NCBI GenBank assembly: GCA_948567375.1
Contig: OX419756.1
Location: 52,032,333-52,096,332, forward strand
DNA: 64,000 nucleotides
From: Lunularia cruciata
Taxonomy: Eukaryota > Streptophyta > Marchantiopsida > Lunulariales > Lunulariaceae
Direction of reading: 5' to 3'
The notes beneath the pieces are model-generated. The model was not told the origin of the DNA. It did no database searches and saw only the letters and a list, made by a program, of their open reading frames with translations. Below are positions 48,740 to 58,999 of the stretch, piece by piece. A program made the translations under genes and the position numbers. The stretch's first letter is position 1; the number at the start of each line of letters is the position of its first letter.

Positions 48740-49300
48740 TCAACAATAAGAGCATGTAAAGAGAGTACCAATTTGAGAAGGAGAAGACCAAATCCAATTT
48801 CCAGAACCCAAGGTTTTGAAGGCAAGAATCTCCTGGGTGTAGTGGAGAATTTTTTGTTTGACTGTGAATATTATTTCAAAGCTACCAACCTTCAAGATGA
48901 ACAAAAACAAATTCTCTTGGCTTCTAATCAATTGGATGGAGTAGCAAAGCTATGGTGGCAATTTGGAGTGGAGCGAGTTGAATGGCAAATTGTTCCACCA
49001 ATCTTGACATGTGCAGAATTCAAGAGTGCAATAATTTGTCAATTCTAAGCTATAAATGCCACACAAGCTAGATGAGAGAGTTGGCAAAATTGATGTAGAT
49101 TGGCTCCGTTAGAAGAAGTTATATCATGCAATTCTAGAACACCATCATGCAAATTCCAAATATACTGGAAGGTGAGGCTCTAGATCAATTTATGAGGGGC
49201 TTGAAGTCACAAACCAAATTAGAGGTAACCATATGAGAGCCACAACACTTGGAAGAAGCCATGCAATTGGCTGAACTCTTTGATCCCTGAGTTGTAACAA
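48740..49300 (+). pseudogene. Element C gag, N-terminal part
   Basis: An open stretch around 48773-49048 contains FEGKNLLGVVENFLFDCEYY, then ASNQLDGVAKLWWQFG and CAEFKSAIICQF, typical of a Ty3/gypsy capsid (Retrotrans_gag) fold. It then breaks at a stop but continues in pieces to about 49300 (EGEALDQFMRGLK), before the Q3 insertion. Its zinc knuckle lies 4.5 kb downstream on the other side of that insertion. Confidence 0.75.
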
Positions 49301-49757
49301 CTTGATCTTGACCTTGACCTCCACATAACATACACTATACATAGGTGGAGGAACCAACACTAATGGAGATTGATGCCGGTTGTGGTACCCACATTTTTTG
49401 TTTTTTTTGAAATGATGAAGAAGAAGTGCATAGAGAAGTCGGATTGCGCCTGTATGGCCGAAGAAGACAAAGAAAAGTGCCTTCGAAATGAAACCCAAGG
49501 TAACGTGGCTTCGGGTCATAAGGCAAAGTACTCGGACTTACCCTATCAGCATACAACCCAAAGTAAGAAGTCTTTGTATCACGGGGAGCTCAACCTGAGG
49601 CAAAGATAATGCAACAAATTTTCTTCAGGGCGAGAAATTCAAGAAGGGACCGTTTAAAAACCGGCGGTCATACGCGTGAAGTACACTTGACAGTGATAGG
49701 CGCATACAAGAGGTGTGATTTCTTGGTAGAAACTCGAATTGAAGAGAGACAAAGAAG

Positions 49758-52700
49758 GTGCAAATCTATAAAAATTGGGCTAATGACAAAGCAATGTCAA
49801 GCAATTTTCCTTCGCCGTTGAGGAGTCCTCCTGTAGGAGATCGTGGGAAGGGAAGAAGAGTTGAAGACGCGCTAGTGTGTAGAGGAGAATTCAAGAGAGT
49901 TAACCCGAGAGACAGTGAGGAAGCAAGAAAGATGGGAGGAGGAAAGAAGAACTCCGAATTTGCAGTGAGAAATCATGCAATTAGGAGGTTAGATATGATT
50001 GCAAGAATTGAAGTTTTGAGCTAACTTTGGATCACATTCTTGGCGTGGAACTGGAACGTAAGTTTCCTAGGATTCATGATCGAGATAATCAAGAGTAAGT
50101 GTCTCGATGGCCCCAAGGAAGAGGGGAAGAGAGGAAATCCGGCTTGTTGGACAGAGTCGGATTGGAGATTGGTACTCAGAAGAGAGGCAGGCACGGAGCA
50201 GGGTGCCACGTTCTTGGGGAAGGGAGAGGTAGCCAAAGAAACCCAAGAAGTGAGGGATGCCTTCTCTTTGAAGAGGACAAAGAATGGGTATAAGGTTGAG
50301 AGTTACAAAGATCCGGTGAAGAGAGGGATCGTGAGTGCTCTCATAGCAATCCTGAAGCCAGAGAGAACGACTTATGTGATGAAACACCAAGTGGTGTTCT
50401 TCCATAAGATGTTTGCAAGAGAACCCATCAATTGGGCGAGGTGCTTCCATGGGAGAATGAGGCAGATGGTGTGGAATTTGCGGGATAAGTTGCCTCCACA
50501 CTACATCGTGCCGTTTGTAGCACATTTCTACCTCAGGTTGAATTTGCTTAATGCGGTGGAGCGCAGCAGAATGGTGTCTCACTTTCATCTTGACTTGAGA
50601 AAGGCAGTTGACCCAGAGGAGAAAAAGTGTATTCTTCAAATCCAAAGCACTGATGAGTACTATGCATAGACGGGGAAGAGTGTGCAGGTAGAAGTAAGTA
50701 CTCCAAAGTTGAAGAAGCGGAGTCGACAAGGAGAAGGCAAAGACATAGAGAAGATGAGACCTGTGAGCCGGCCTTTCTCTCACTCAGGATGAACTTCTGA
50801 TGGCTATTATGGTAGCGCACCATGGACTAAGAAGGCAAGGAACCCAAACTCCATCATACTCCTCCAAGGCTAACACTCCAAGGCTCAAGACATTGCTCAC
50901 TAGAGAACTCAACGAGAGAGAGATAGTTGCAAATGAAAGGATGATGAGTACCTCCTCACCGTTTGTTTATATACTTGTGAAATAGTTACGTACCAAAGTT
51001 ACTAATTACCGTAGTAACTAAGTTACTAGACTAAAAGTCAAGTAAAGTCAAAAAGTAGAAAGGAATATCCATTCACATGGGCATATTCCCCTAAGCATGT
51101 GGTCTTATCTTGACCCAACCATTAAGTCAAGGATTCCTTCACATGGGCTATCCTTGGACTAAAGAAGAATCCAAAACAAAAAGGCTTACGGGCCCAAGAG
51201 TTCTCAACTCTTTTCTCAAAGCCAAACACCTAGGAATAATACCAAGTCAACACACTAAAATCCAATATAGTGGTGCTCATCTTTTCTACTTCCTCTAAAG
51301 TAACGTCCCCTCTATCTTAGCTATGACTAACTTTAGCTAACCATGACTAATATAGAACCATCCTTTATCTCTATATAAATAATATCTCTTAAGTACTTGT
51401 AATACCAAGCTAAATATCATAATACCACACACATACACAAATGGGTGTTACAGACCTCGGAAGACCAGGAGAGGAAACCCGAGGAAAGGTATGGTGGTGA
51501 TTGTGTCATCGGAAGAAGACTCGGAAGGCAAAGCCGAGTGCAAGTCTGAAGACTCGGAACACGAGGAAGAACCTGAGCTTACGCTACAAAGTGGGGATAC
51601 AAGTAGTGATAGTGATGAAGGTGAGGAGATGACGTCGGTACCTGAAGAAGAAGAAGAAGTTTGGGTAGAGCTTGAGGAAGAGAAAAACGTGAAGTTGGAG
51701 GACGAGGTACCCGAGCCGAAGGAGAAGAAGATTATGATTCAGAGGGGAGTTTGGTTGAGGTGCAAGGTGAAGTGTGAAGCGGGTCTGAGCAAGGCAATGG
51801 AAGAAGAGAATGCTAGTTTGGGAAGTGAAGCGTCTATTCCGATACGACGACTGCAGAGAAGAAGGCAAGTACTGGGAGAAGAAGAGGTGAAGAAGGAGAT
51901 CACTCCGCAAGTTGAAGTAGTTGCAAGTGATGGAGTGGAATACCTGCAAGAAATTGTGTGCCCGTTGTTAGTGAAGCTAGAGCACAAGAAGAAAAAGATG
52001 CAGTCAAAGTGTTTGGAGGTGAAGACTGTGTTGTAGGTATTAGCAAGACTGGAAGAAGAGAACTCGGAGTTGAAGAAGAGTATAATGTGAGGCAAGGAGG
52101 TAAGGGAAGTACTGCAAGTGGATGCAGTAGTGCAATGTCAAGTAATTGAGAACTTGAAGAGAGAAGCAAGGTATCGAGAGGAAATTGTGAAGAAGAGTGA
52201 CATAGCAAGGGAGAGACAAGTAGTTGAGTATGAAATCTTGAAGCAGCAGTTTGCTGATTCCTCCTAATTACGAATCAGGAGGAGAAGATTGTGCAGAAGG
52301 AGAAGAAGAAGGAAACTCTGAAAGCCGAGTTTGAGGCAGAATTGGCAATGTACAAGGAAGATTGGCTTGCAGATCGGGAGCATGAAAGGAAGATGAGATT
52401 GGAGCCATTGAAGGAGATCGTAATCAGGATGAATGCGATGTTGAGTACATAGGCCAATGTTTGTATTGAAGAGACGAGGCTGCACAAGTTGAAGTTGTTG
52501 GTGCTGGAGACAAGGAGGAGACATGCAAAGGACACAAACTTGAATGCTCTGTTAATTAGTCTCAAAACTGAGGTAGATAGGAAAATATTAGAAGCAGAAG
52601 ACAATATCACGATTAGATTAGACTTAGTAAAGTTGGAGATAGATAAACTTCGGAAAGATGTTAGAGCAAAACCTGAAGTAGATGAAGTAGGAGTACAGAT

Positions 52701-52920
52701 GTCTTTGGAGTTACCATTGGAGACATTAGAGAAGAGTGGGTTAGAAGATAAGGAGTTAGATAGATTACCCACTAGTGAAATGTCAGATCAGGAAAGAGAA
52801 CTGTTAGATTTGGTAGAAGAGGTAGGAATTATGAAACCCAAGGACAAAGTAGTAGGAAGCAAAGTTACCTCAGGTTTGGTTTTGGAAGCCGAGGAAGAAG
52901 TAGACATCGGATCGGATTAG
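49758..52920 (+). pseudogene. Q3: best-preserved copy of the unclassified coiled-coil family, split by a solo LTR
   Basis: One frame runs from about 49758 (stop at 50022) through 50040-50669 and past a second stop to 50761, where the LTR interrupts. It resumes exactly in register at 51453. The conserved part (50300-50620) has DPVKRGIVSALIAIL, INWARCFHGRMRQMVW and PFVAHFYLRLNLL. Behind the LTR comes an acidic segment (51491-51730; EEDSEGKAECKSEDSEHEEE), then a Lys/Glu/Leu-rich coiled-coil-like tail to 52920, with further stops (52034, about 52088, 52265, 52450) and one frame change near 52265. Without decay and LTR it would be over 800 residues. No enzyme motif. The W-x3-F and FY-x3-NLL pattern matches Q1 and Q2. 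A gag-like or 'plant transposon-associated' protein is possible; this is not shown. Confidence 0.6.
50762..51452 (-). repeat. LTR-R copy 3: solo LTR within Q3, with target duplication
   Basis: Reverse orientation, from TGTGAGCCGGCC to GGGTGTTACA. Flanks AGACC|TGTG and ACA|GACCT give an exact 5-bp duplication (GACCT or AGACC, depending on one ambiguous base). The Q3 frame continues in register across it (KMRP|RKTRRG), so it is a clean late insertion. Confidence 0.92.
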
Positions 52921-53716
52921 TAACCGATTTGAGATTTAAATATGTAGATATGAAGAGGTGCATTGACATTTCAGATCTGCAGGTTTGTAGAGTCATTAGG
53001 AAGAGGTGCATTAGGAAGATAACTATTGATTGCTTCACTACTTAAGAGTAACATTCGCAGTATCATGTTGTTCAGTGCTCATTATTTCTAAGAATAGATA
53101 AAGCAAAGTGCTGTGAAGCAATGCTTGTCGCTTAAGCTTGATTCCGAGTATCAACTTTGTGTTTGTGTTTGTGAGTGTGTGGAGAAATTCAAAGTGCAAG
53201 TCAGAGTGCTTGTTGGATGTTGGATTCTATAGCCTTGATCTTCATTCTGTGTGTTTGATCCTAAGTCAAGTGCAATTGGAGCAATGCCTTGACAGATTTG
53301 AGAGGAATTGTAGTGTTGGTAGTATTTTGCATTTGTGAGTGCAATGTAGTGTTGATGTGAAGCAATTTTGATCAAGGAAGTTGTGCCTTCAATGGAGAGG
53401 TGGAACACAATTCTGAGGTGAAGTTGTTTTGCAGTGAAGTGCCATTTTTGGGAGAGCCTGAATCATCACAATCAAGATTGTTTGGAAAGAGTTGAAGGAG
53501 TTGTGATTAAGGAGTGCTAATTTGTGACAAGACTAAGAATCAGTGCTTGTTACTCTCTTCTGGGTGTGGTTTCTACCTGAGAGATTAAAGACACAACCAA
53601 GAAGAACTGCGATTGTTACTTTGACTTTGTATTTGGACATTTCTGACTCGTATCTCTACGGGAACAAACTTTACTTACCCAATTACTGCAAAAGTGATAT
53701 TTGCCGGGTTGTCACA
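52921..53716 (+). other. untranslated 3' part of the Q3 insertion
   Basis: No coding signal. It is rich in GTG/TGA and ends in GGGTTGTCACA. No visible counterpart exists at the 5' end of the insertion, so it is not obviously an LTR. Confidence 0.4.
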
Positions 53717-53754
53717 CCGGCTTATGACATTCAATGGAGACCATTTAGCACTAC

Positions 53755-54330
53755 ATATAGAAAGAAATTGCAACAAAATGGTGGTTGTTTCTATTGTTGC
53801 CAAATTGGACATCACATTGTTGAATGTCCGCTCAAGAATCACATTGTTGCCTAGTCGCCTAGTCGCCTAGATGGATTTTATCAAGCAGAATGATCAAGGA
53901 AACAAGGAATACCAATACAAGATTTCAAGCCGCCTATTGAGAACTTGATTAGTTCGAATGGGATCAAAAGCTTGACCTAGGCAAGTTTGCTTCACTTGCA
54001 AAGTATGATATCTGATCATAGTTGTAGGATTTTGTTTGATTTGGGAAGTTCAAAAAATTGCTTGTCCATGCAATTAACAAAGAAATTACACATTTCTATC
54101 AAGCCAATAATTAGAAATAAATTGATGATGGCAGATGGTAGAAAGAGTTTTACATTCAGTACCTTACATCTTGTTACCTTCAAGATTGGGAAAGAGTATT
54201 TGGAGTGTATGAGGTTTGTAGTGGCACCTCTACACTATGATGCCATTCTAGGTCTACCTTGGCTTGAACGTCATAAGGTTCAATTTGATTAGAATTGACA
54301 ACAAATTCAAGTACAACACTAAGGTAAGTT
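53755..54330 (+). pseudogene. Element C zinc knuckle and protease
   Basis: CFYCCQIGHHIVEC (53788-53829) is an intact C-x2-C-x4-H-x4-C knuckle, unlike the decayed ones of A, B and F. The protease segment (53987-54292) has ILFDLGSSKNCLS and ILGLPWLERHKVQFD. The catalytic triplet is DLG instead of DSG/DTG. A Ser/Lys-rich linker with a repeated SQD-EKF phrase (54375-54520) follows. Confidence 0.78.
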
Positions 54331-54559
54331 AGGTTATTTGGCACCTTTGAGTAAGACATCTAAGAATAGTCAATCCCAAGATGAAAAGTTTGTCGTGAAG
54401 GTAACCATAGAATAATCCTTGAAGAGAGATGAGTCCCAAGATGGGAAGTTTTTGAGGAATGCAACCATAGAGCAAGCTTTGAAGGGAGATGAGTCCCTAG
54501 ATGAGAAGTTTGTCAATGAAGCAGCCATAAAACAAACTTTGGAGGAAGATAAGTCTATT

Positions 54560-55440
54560 TTCATGATGTAGATCAAACCAATTGCACAAGGAGAATCTAA
54601 GGAGAATCTAAGGAGAGTCAAGAGCCTCATCAAGCAATGGTCAATTAGATAGTTCAGGAGTTTGTGGATGTGCTTTTGGATGATCTGCCAAAGGGATTAC
54701 CTTTTGATTGTGGTATGCCCTTTAAGATTGGGTTATTGCCAAGGAGTACTCCAATGAGTAGGCCAATCTATTGGCTCTCACCAAAGGAGTTGGAAGAGTT
54801 GCAAACAACACTTATGAAGTTGTTAGAGAAGGATTTCATACAACATAGTACATCTTCTTGAGGAGCACCAATACTTTTTATTCCAAAGAAAGATGGAGGA
54901 CTTTGCTTCTATAATGATTACTATAGGCTCAATAAACAAACAATGAAGAATGCATATCCCTTGCCTAGAATTGATGACTTGCTTGATCAATTGAGGGAAG
55001 GATGATACTTCTCCAAGTTGGATCTTCATAACGACTGTTGGCAAATCCTCATTGATAAGGAGGATTGCCTTGATATGGATATTTTGAATGAATTGATATG
55101 GATATTTTGAATGGAGAGTTCTACCTTTTGGGCTCACTAATGCTCCACCAATCTTCATGGATTAGATGAATCGGGTGTTAGATAGACTATTGGATTAGTA
55201 CATGGTGATGTTCTTGGATGAGATTTTAATCTATAGCAAGACAAAGGTGGAACACACAAATCATGTATGAGAAGTCCTAAGACAACTACGACAATGGAAG
55301 ATTACAACAAGAAGTCAAAGTGTGCTTTTTGGCAGAAGGAAATTACCTTCTTGGATCACAAGATCTCGTCAAAAGGGATCAAGTTGGAAGAGGAGAAAAT
55401 CAAGGCCATCATTAATTGACCTACTCCAAAAGATGCTACA
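54560..55440 (+). pseudogene. Element C reverse transcriptase
   Basis: QEFVDVLLDDLPKGLPFD and STPMSRPIYWLSPKELEEL open the domain. [15 protein letters not shown] follows. The active-site block is VMFLDEILIYSKT at 55205-55243, where FLDD is expected (second Asp is Glu, as in B). A short duplication of GATATGGATATTTTGAATG (about 55072 and 55098) sits upstream. Multiple stops. Confidence 0.78.
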
Positions 55441-55461
55441 AAAGTACAAGCATTTAATGGA

Positions 55462-55990
55462 TTGGCCAATTTTTACCAATGGTGCATCCATTTTTGTGCT
55501 CAAGTAGCCGCACCATTGACCAATCTCTTGGGAAAGAACTCAAGCTTTCAATGGACCAACAAGCATGAAGAAGCATTCCAAAAACTAAAACATATGGTGT
55601 CTTCAAGACCCATTCTTCAACCATATGATCATCAACTACCTTGTATGGTTGATTTTGATGCTTCTAACTTTACAATTGGAGCCATGTTGCAACAAGAATT
55701 CCAAAATGGGTTACATCCCATTGCCTTTCTGTCTAGTAGACTAAATATCACAAAAAAGAATTACTCTGCTCAAGATCAAGAACAACTAGCAATGGTATAT
55801 GCAACCAAGGTATGGAGGCATTATTTCTTAGGGAAACAAGTAATCATGTAAACTGATCACAAACCTTTGTTGTAGATATTACACTTAGAACACATGAAGA
55901 GTCAACATCATTGATAGGAGGAACAATTACAATTGTTTGACATCAAACTTGAGTACAAACTTGATTGGTTCCATGTCATCTCTAATGCTC
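55462..55990 (+). pseudogene. Element C RNase H (RT-associated)
   Basis: The open stretch 55462-55851 has AAPLTNLLGKNSSFQWT, VDFDASNFTIGAMLQQEF, SQDQEQLAMVYAT and, after a stop, TDHKPLL. The catalytic Asp (DAS), Glu (QEQLA) and Asp (TDH) of gypsy RNase H are all visible, making this the best-kept enzyme region of element C. It would degrade the RNA of the RNA-DNA hybrid. Confidence 0.8.
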
Positions 55991-56234
55991 TATCATGATG
56001 ACCTGATTTTAAGTCTCTTCCTCTCATCTTTATGGCAATTAACTACAATGGTATCAATTGACTCCAAAGTCCAAATTGAGTTTAAGATTGCTTTACAACA
56101 AGATCTTTTCTTTCAAATGGTACAAGGTTGTCTTGCAATGTGCAACAAGGAGTACAACACCTTCTCCTTCAAGGAAGGTCTTCTATTTTGTGAGAACCAA
56201 CTTTATGTTCCAGCCAAGGATGATCTCTGACTTC

Positions 56235-56930
56235 TATGTCTCCAAGAAGCCCATGACTTACGACTCGCTGGTCATATGGGTGTAAACAAGACCTTGGGTA
56301 TAGTCTAACGCTAATAGTGGTAGCCCAACATGACACAAGATGTTTGAGAGTTTTTTTGATTGTATGAGAGCTACCAACACAACAAGGCCATCAACCAAAA
56401 ACCAAGTGGACTCCTTCAACCACTCCCCGTTCCATCTATTTGATGGGAACACATGAGCTTGGATCTCATCACGTCCTTACCCAAGATGAAGCAAGGTCAC
56501 ATAGCGATTGTGGTGTTTTTGGATATGCTTAGTTAGCAAATCCATTTGGCACCAACCTTTGATACCATGGATGCTCTAACATTGGTGTATATCTACTTCA
56601 ACAATATCTTCAAGCATCATGGGATACCTTGTGTACTCATCTCCAACCATGATCCTTGATTCACTAGGAAATTTTGGCAAGCACTCTTCTAGATACTTGG
56701 CACCAAGCTTGCTTTGTCCATGACTTATCATCCTCAAATTGATAGATAAATTGAATGTGCAAATTACACCTTGGAGGATATGCTTTGTACCTTCGTAAAC
56801 ATCCACCATACCAATTGGGATGAATGTCTTGTAGCTATGGAGTTTGCATACAATGATTCCAAACAAGCAACCACTAGATTCTCTGATTTTTTCCTCAATT
56901 TTAGCTAAAGATCCACTTGTACAATGAGTT
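56235..56930 (+). pseudogene. Element C integrase, 3' truncated
   Basis: HMGVNKTLG, LYESYQHNKA, SLDLITSLPK, VLISNHDP, FTRKFWQALF and ATTRFSDFFLNF follow the order of element A integrase. The middle catalytic Asp is Asn (SNHD), the zinc-binding Cys pair reads Y-E-S-Y, and the active-site Glu block is IDR-IEC. Stops abound. It ends at about 56930 where element E joins. Confidence 0.75.
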
Positions 56931-56944
56931 CTAATCCAAGTGAT

Positions 56945-56968
56945 CCTCCAAGTGGATCCACTTGGAGG
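56945..56968. repeat. perfect 24-bp palindrome
   Basis: CCTCCAAGTGGA followed by its exact reverse complement, at the junction of elements C and E and centred on a GGATCC. It can fold into a cruciform or hairpin. Confidence 0.9.
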
Positions 56969-56999
56969 GTTTACCGATGAACAAGGAGTTCAAGAGAGC

Positions 57000-57960
57000 T
57001 CACTTGGAGGAGATTGAGCTATGGAAATAGTATTGGTCTTTGAACTATGTTTCCATTACTTCAAGCTTGGTTTCTAGGAGTAGATCAATTGTACCCATGA
57101 GTTCTAGCTTTTGTAACGTTGGTAGATCTCTTGGAGATGGTACTCAAGTGGAGGTACTACAACAAGAGGTTGTCTGGTACTAGGGTTTAACCCCATGGTA
57201 GAGTTCTTCCAATTTGAGGAAAAACTACCAAGGAGTGCGGATTGACAAGCTGAGGAGCTCGTAGGAGTTCCAATAGAAGGTTGGAGAGAGCCTATGTGAG
57301 GCATACACTCGCATGAGACAACTGATCAGTTTTACTCAAGGAGTTACTAAGGCCCAAGTAGCCCAATTTTGGTATGGGATACTGGATAGAGAGTTGTGAC
57401 ATAGCGTACGTGATGCTATGTTATTATAGGCTACTTCACCTACTTTGGTGGTTTGGAGTGGTGACATCTAGATTTGGTAGGGAGACCTCATCCACAACGG
57501 TTATTTCTTCTAGAGTGCAATAGAGTGCACCATGCCATGTTAGTTTCCAAGGATAGAATGGATAGCCTAGACCCTATGGAGCAAGTGGAAGACATAGTGT
57601 AGCTAGACCCTTACCTTCATTTTTAGGTCAGCAACAATCAATGAGTGGTGGTGTTGCTTGTTGGACTTGTAGACCTCACTATAAGAGAGAGTGCACTTAG
57701 GGTAGCAGACCTCATACCTCTGGTGCATCACAACCAACACAAAGACAATGTGAGCATTGCCACAAATTTGGTCACATTAGTGACCGATGCTTTAACCTAC
57801 ACCCAAAGTTACAAAGTCGTAGGGCTGCTATGGTAGGTGGTAGAGGAGCTCTTGGTCATGGAGGATGAGGTGGTAGAGGTGGTGGTAGAAGGTCCACACA
57901 TGGTAGCGGTGTAGTACCCACCCTTACTTCTAATACAACCATGGCTACTTGGATTGAGTA
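57000..57960 (+). pseudogene. Element E gag with two zinc knuckles
   Basis: Gag homology is clearest at about 57290-57430 (AYTRMRQLISFTQGVTKAQ, then FWYGILDRELRHSV). Zinc knuckles: CWTCRPHYKREC (57657-57692; C-x2-C-x3-H-x4-C, one residue short) and CEHCHKFGHISDRC (57750-57791; canonical C-x2-C-x4-H-x4-C). A Gly/Arg-rich stretch follows (about 57830-57900). Stops lie within and between them. Gag would package element RNA. Confidence 0.72.
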
Positions 57961-58669
57961 GTTGGAGCAAAGATTAGCTAGCATGGCCATTGCTTAGAGG
58001 AGATTAGATTTGGGTGTTGAGAGTTCTACATCATATGCTTGTGATAGAGACATCTTAGACTTCATGTGCGGAGCAGCACAAGTGGATGCATTTGTTGTAG
58101 TGACTAGGAATGCAATACGTGTGCTAGAGCCTAGAGGAGCATCAATGGAGTTGGGTCCACAAAGAGGAGAGGCTGGTAGACAGGTCAGACTTCCCTAGTC
58201 TTTTATACTCTTTGAGGCACTATAGATGACATCCATGGCTCCTAGATGCCCTAGTGTAGGTGTGGTAGGTGGTGACGGGGTGTATGATAGACTACCTACT
58301 AGTCAATCATCTGCTACTACACCAATTGAGTCTAGCTTGATGTTGGAGGTGGCTCAATTGATTATGCACTTTTCGTTATTCTCAACTAGTGATATATGTA
58401 CATTGGGAGTTGACCCAACCCCAATGTTTTGGTTGGCTACCACGTTTTGTGAGAGTAGAGATGATATGGTTCTTGCTTCTAGAGTAGAGGTGGTTGATAG
58501 TGGAGTTAACTTGGTTGAGGAGCATAGGATTTGCTCAACAACCAATGGTTTATGGTAGGTAGTAGCAACTAGATTGGAGGAGTTACCAACTAGTTCGGCC
58601 TTTGAACAAATGTGGTTTACACCTGGAGTTGTCTTATTGGATAACTATAGGGGGATTTTTCATTTAATG

Positions 58670-58985
58670 GGACCTTTAGGGAAGGTCTATACAACATAGA
58701 TAGTCTTGCTAGACTCTGGTGCGTAGCCCTTTATGTTGGGGAAGGTTGCAATAGTTGGTTTGGAGTTACAAAAGACCAATGTGGAGAGGTGTCTATTTCA
58801 GATCCAAACATATCCAAGGAGTGGTTCTACACATTAAATCACATGTGGAGATCTTGTTGTCCAGATTCAACCTAATCATCTGACTTATAGCTCTATGGTG
58901 AGAGCTCAAGCTATTGCAACCATGGCTGAGTTGTATGATGTGTTAGTTGGGAGAGCAATTTTATATACCATGGGTTTTAATATTG
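58670..58985 (+). pseudogene. Element E protease
   Basis: VLLDSGA at about 58701-58721 is the canonical aspartic-protease DSG block, followed directly by a TAG (probably from CAG). Downstream are AIATMAELYDVLVGRAILYT and a loop region typical of gypsy retropepsins. Unlike A and C, the DSG triplet is intact. Confidence 0.65.
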
Positions 58986-58999
58986 ACTATTAGGAGGAG

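Larger units (their letters stand above)
49381..53716 (+). mobile_element. 4.3-kb insertion carrying Q3 inside element C gag
   Basis: It begins TGTGGTACCC and ends GGGTTGTCACA. Immediate flanks are CCGGT (49376-49380) and CCGGC (53717-53721), readable as a 5-bp duplication with one mismatch. Comparison with A and B (GATTGATGC then ATCCAACA) shows the foreign block may extend a few bases to either side, in which case CCGGT-TGTGG...ACCC would be a short inverted terminal repeat. No long direct or inverted terminal repeats were seen, so the transposon class is open. It carries Q3, and a solo LTR-R lies inside it. Confidence 0.6.
48011..56930 (+). mobile_element. A-family chromovirus C, interrupted by the Q3 insertion and 3' truncated
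   Basis: 5' LTR, PBS, gag, (4.3-kb foreign block), zinc knuckle, protease, RT, RNase H and integrase lie on the plus strand in the same order as element A. It stops within the integrase C-terminal region at about 56930, where element E begins. The chromodomain and 3' LTR are missing. Confidence 0.88.
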
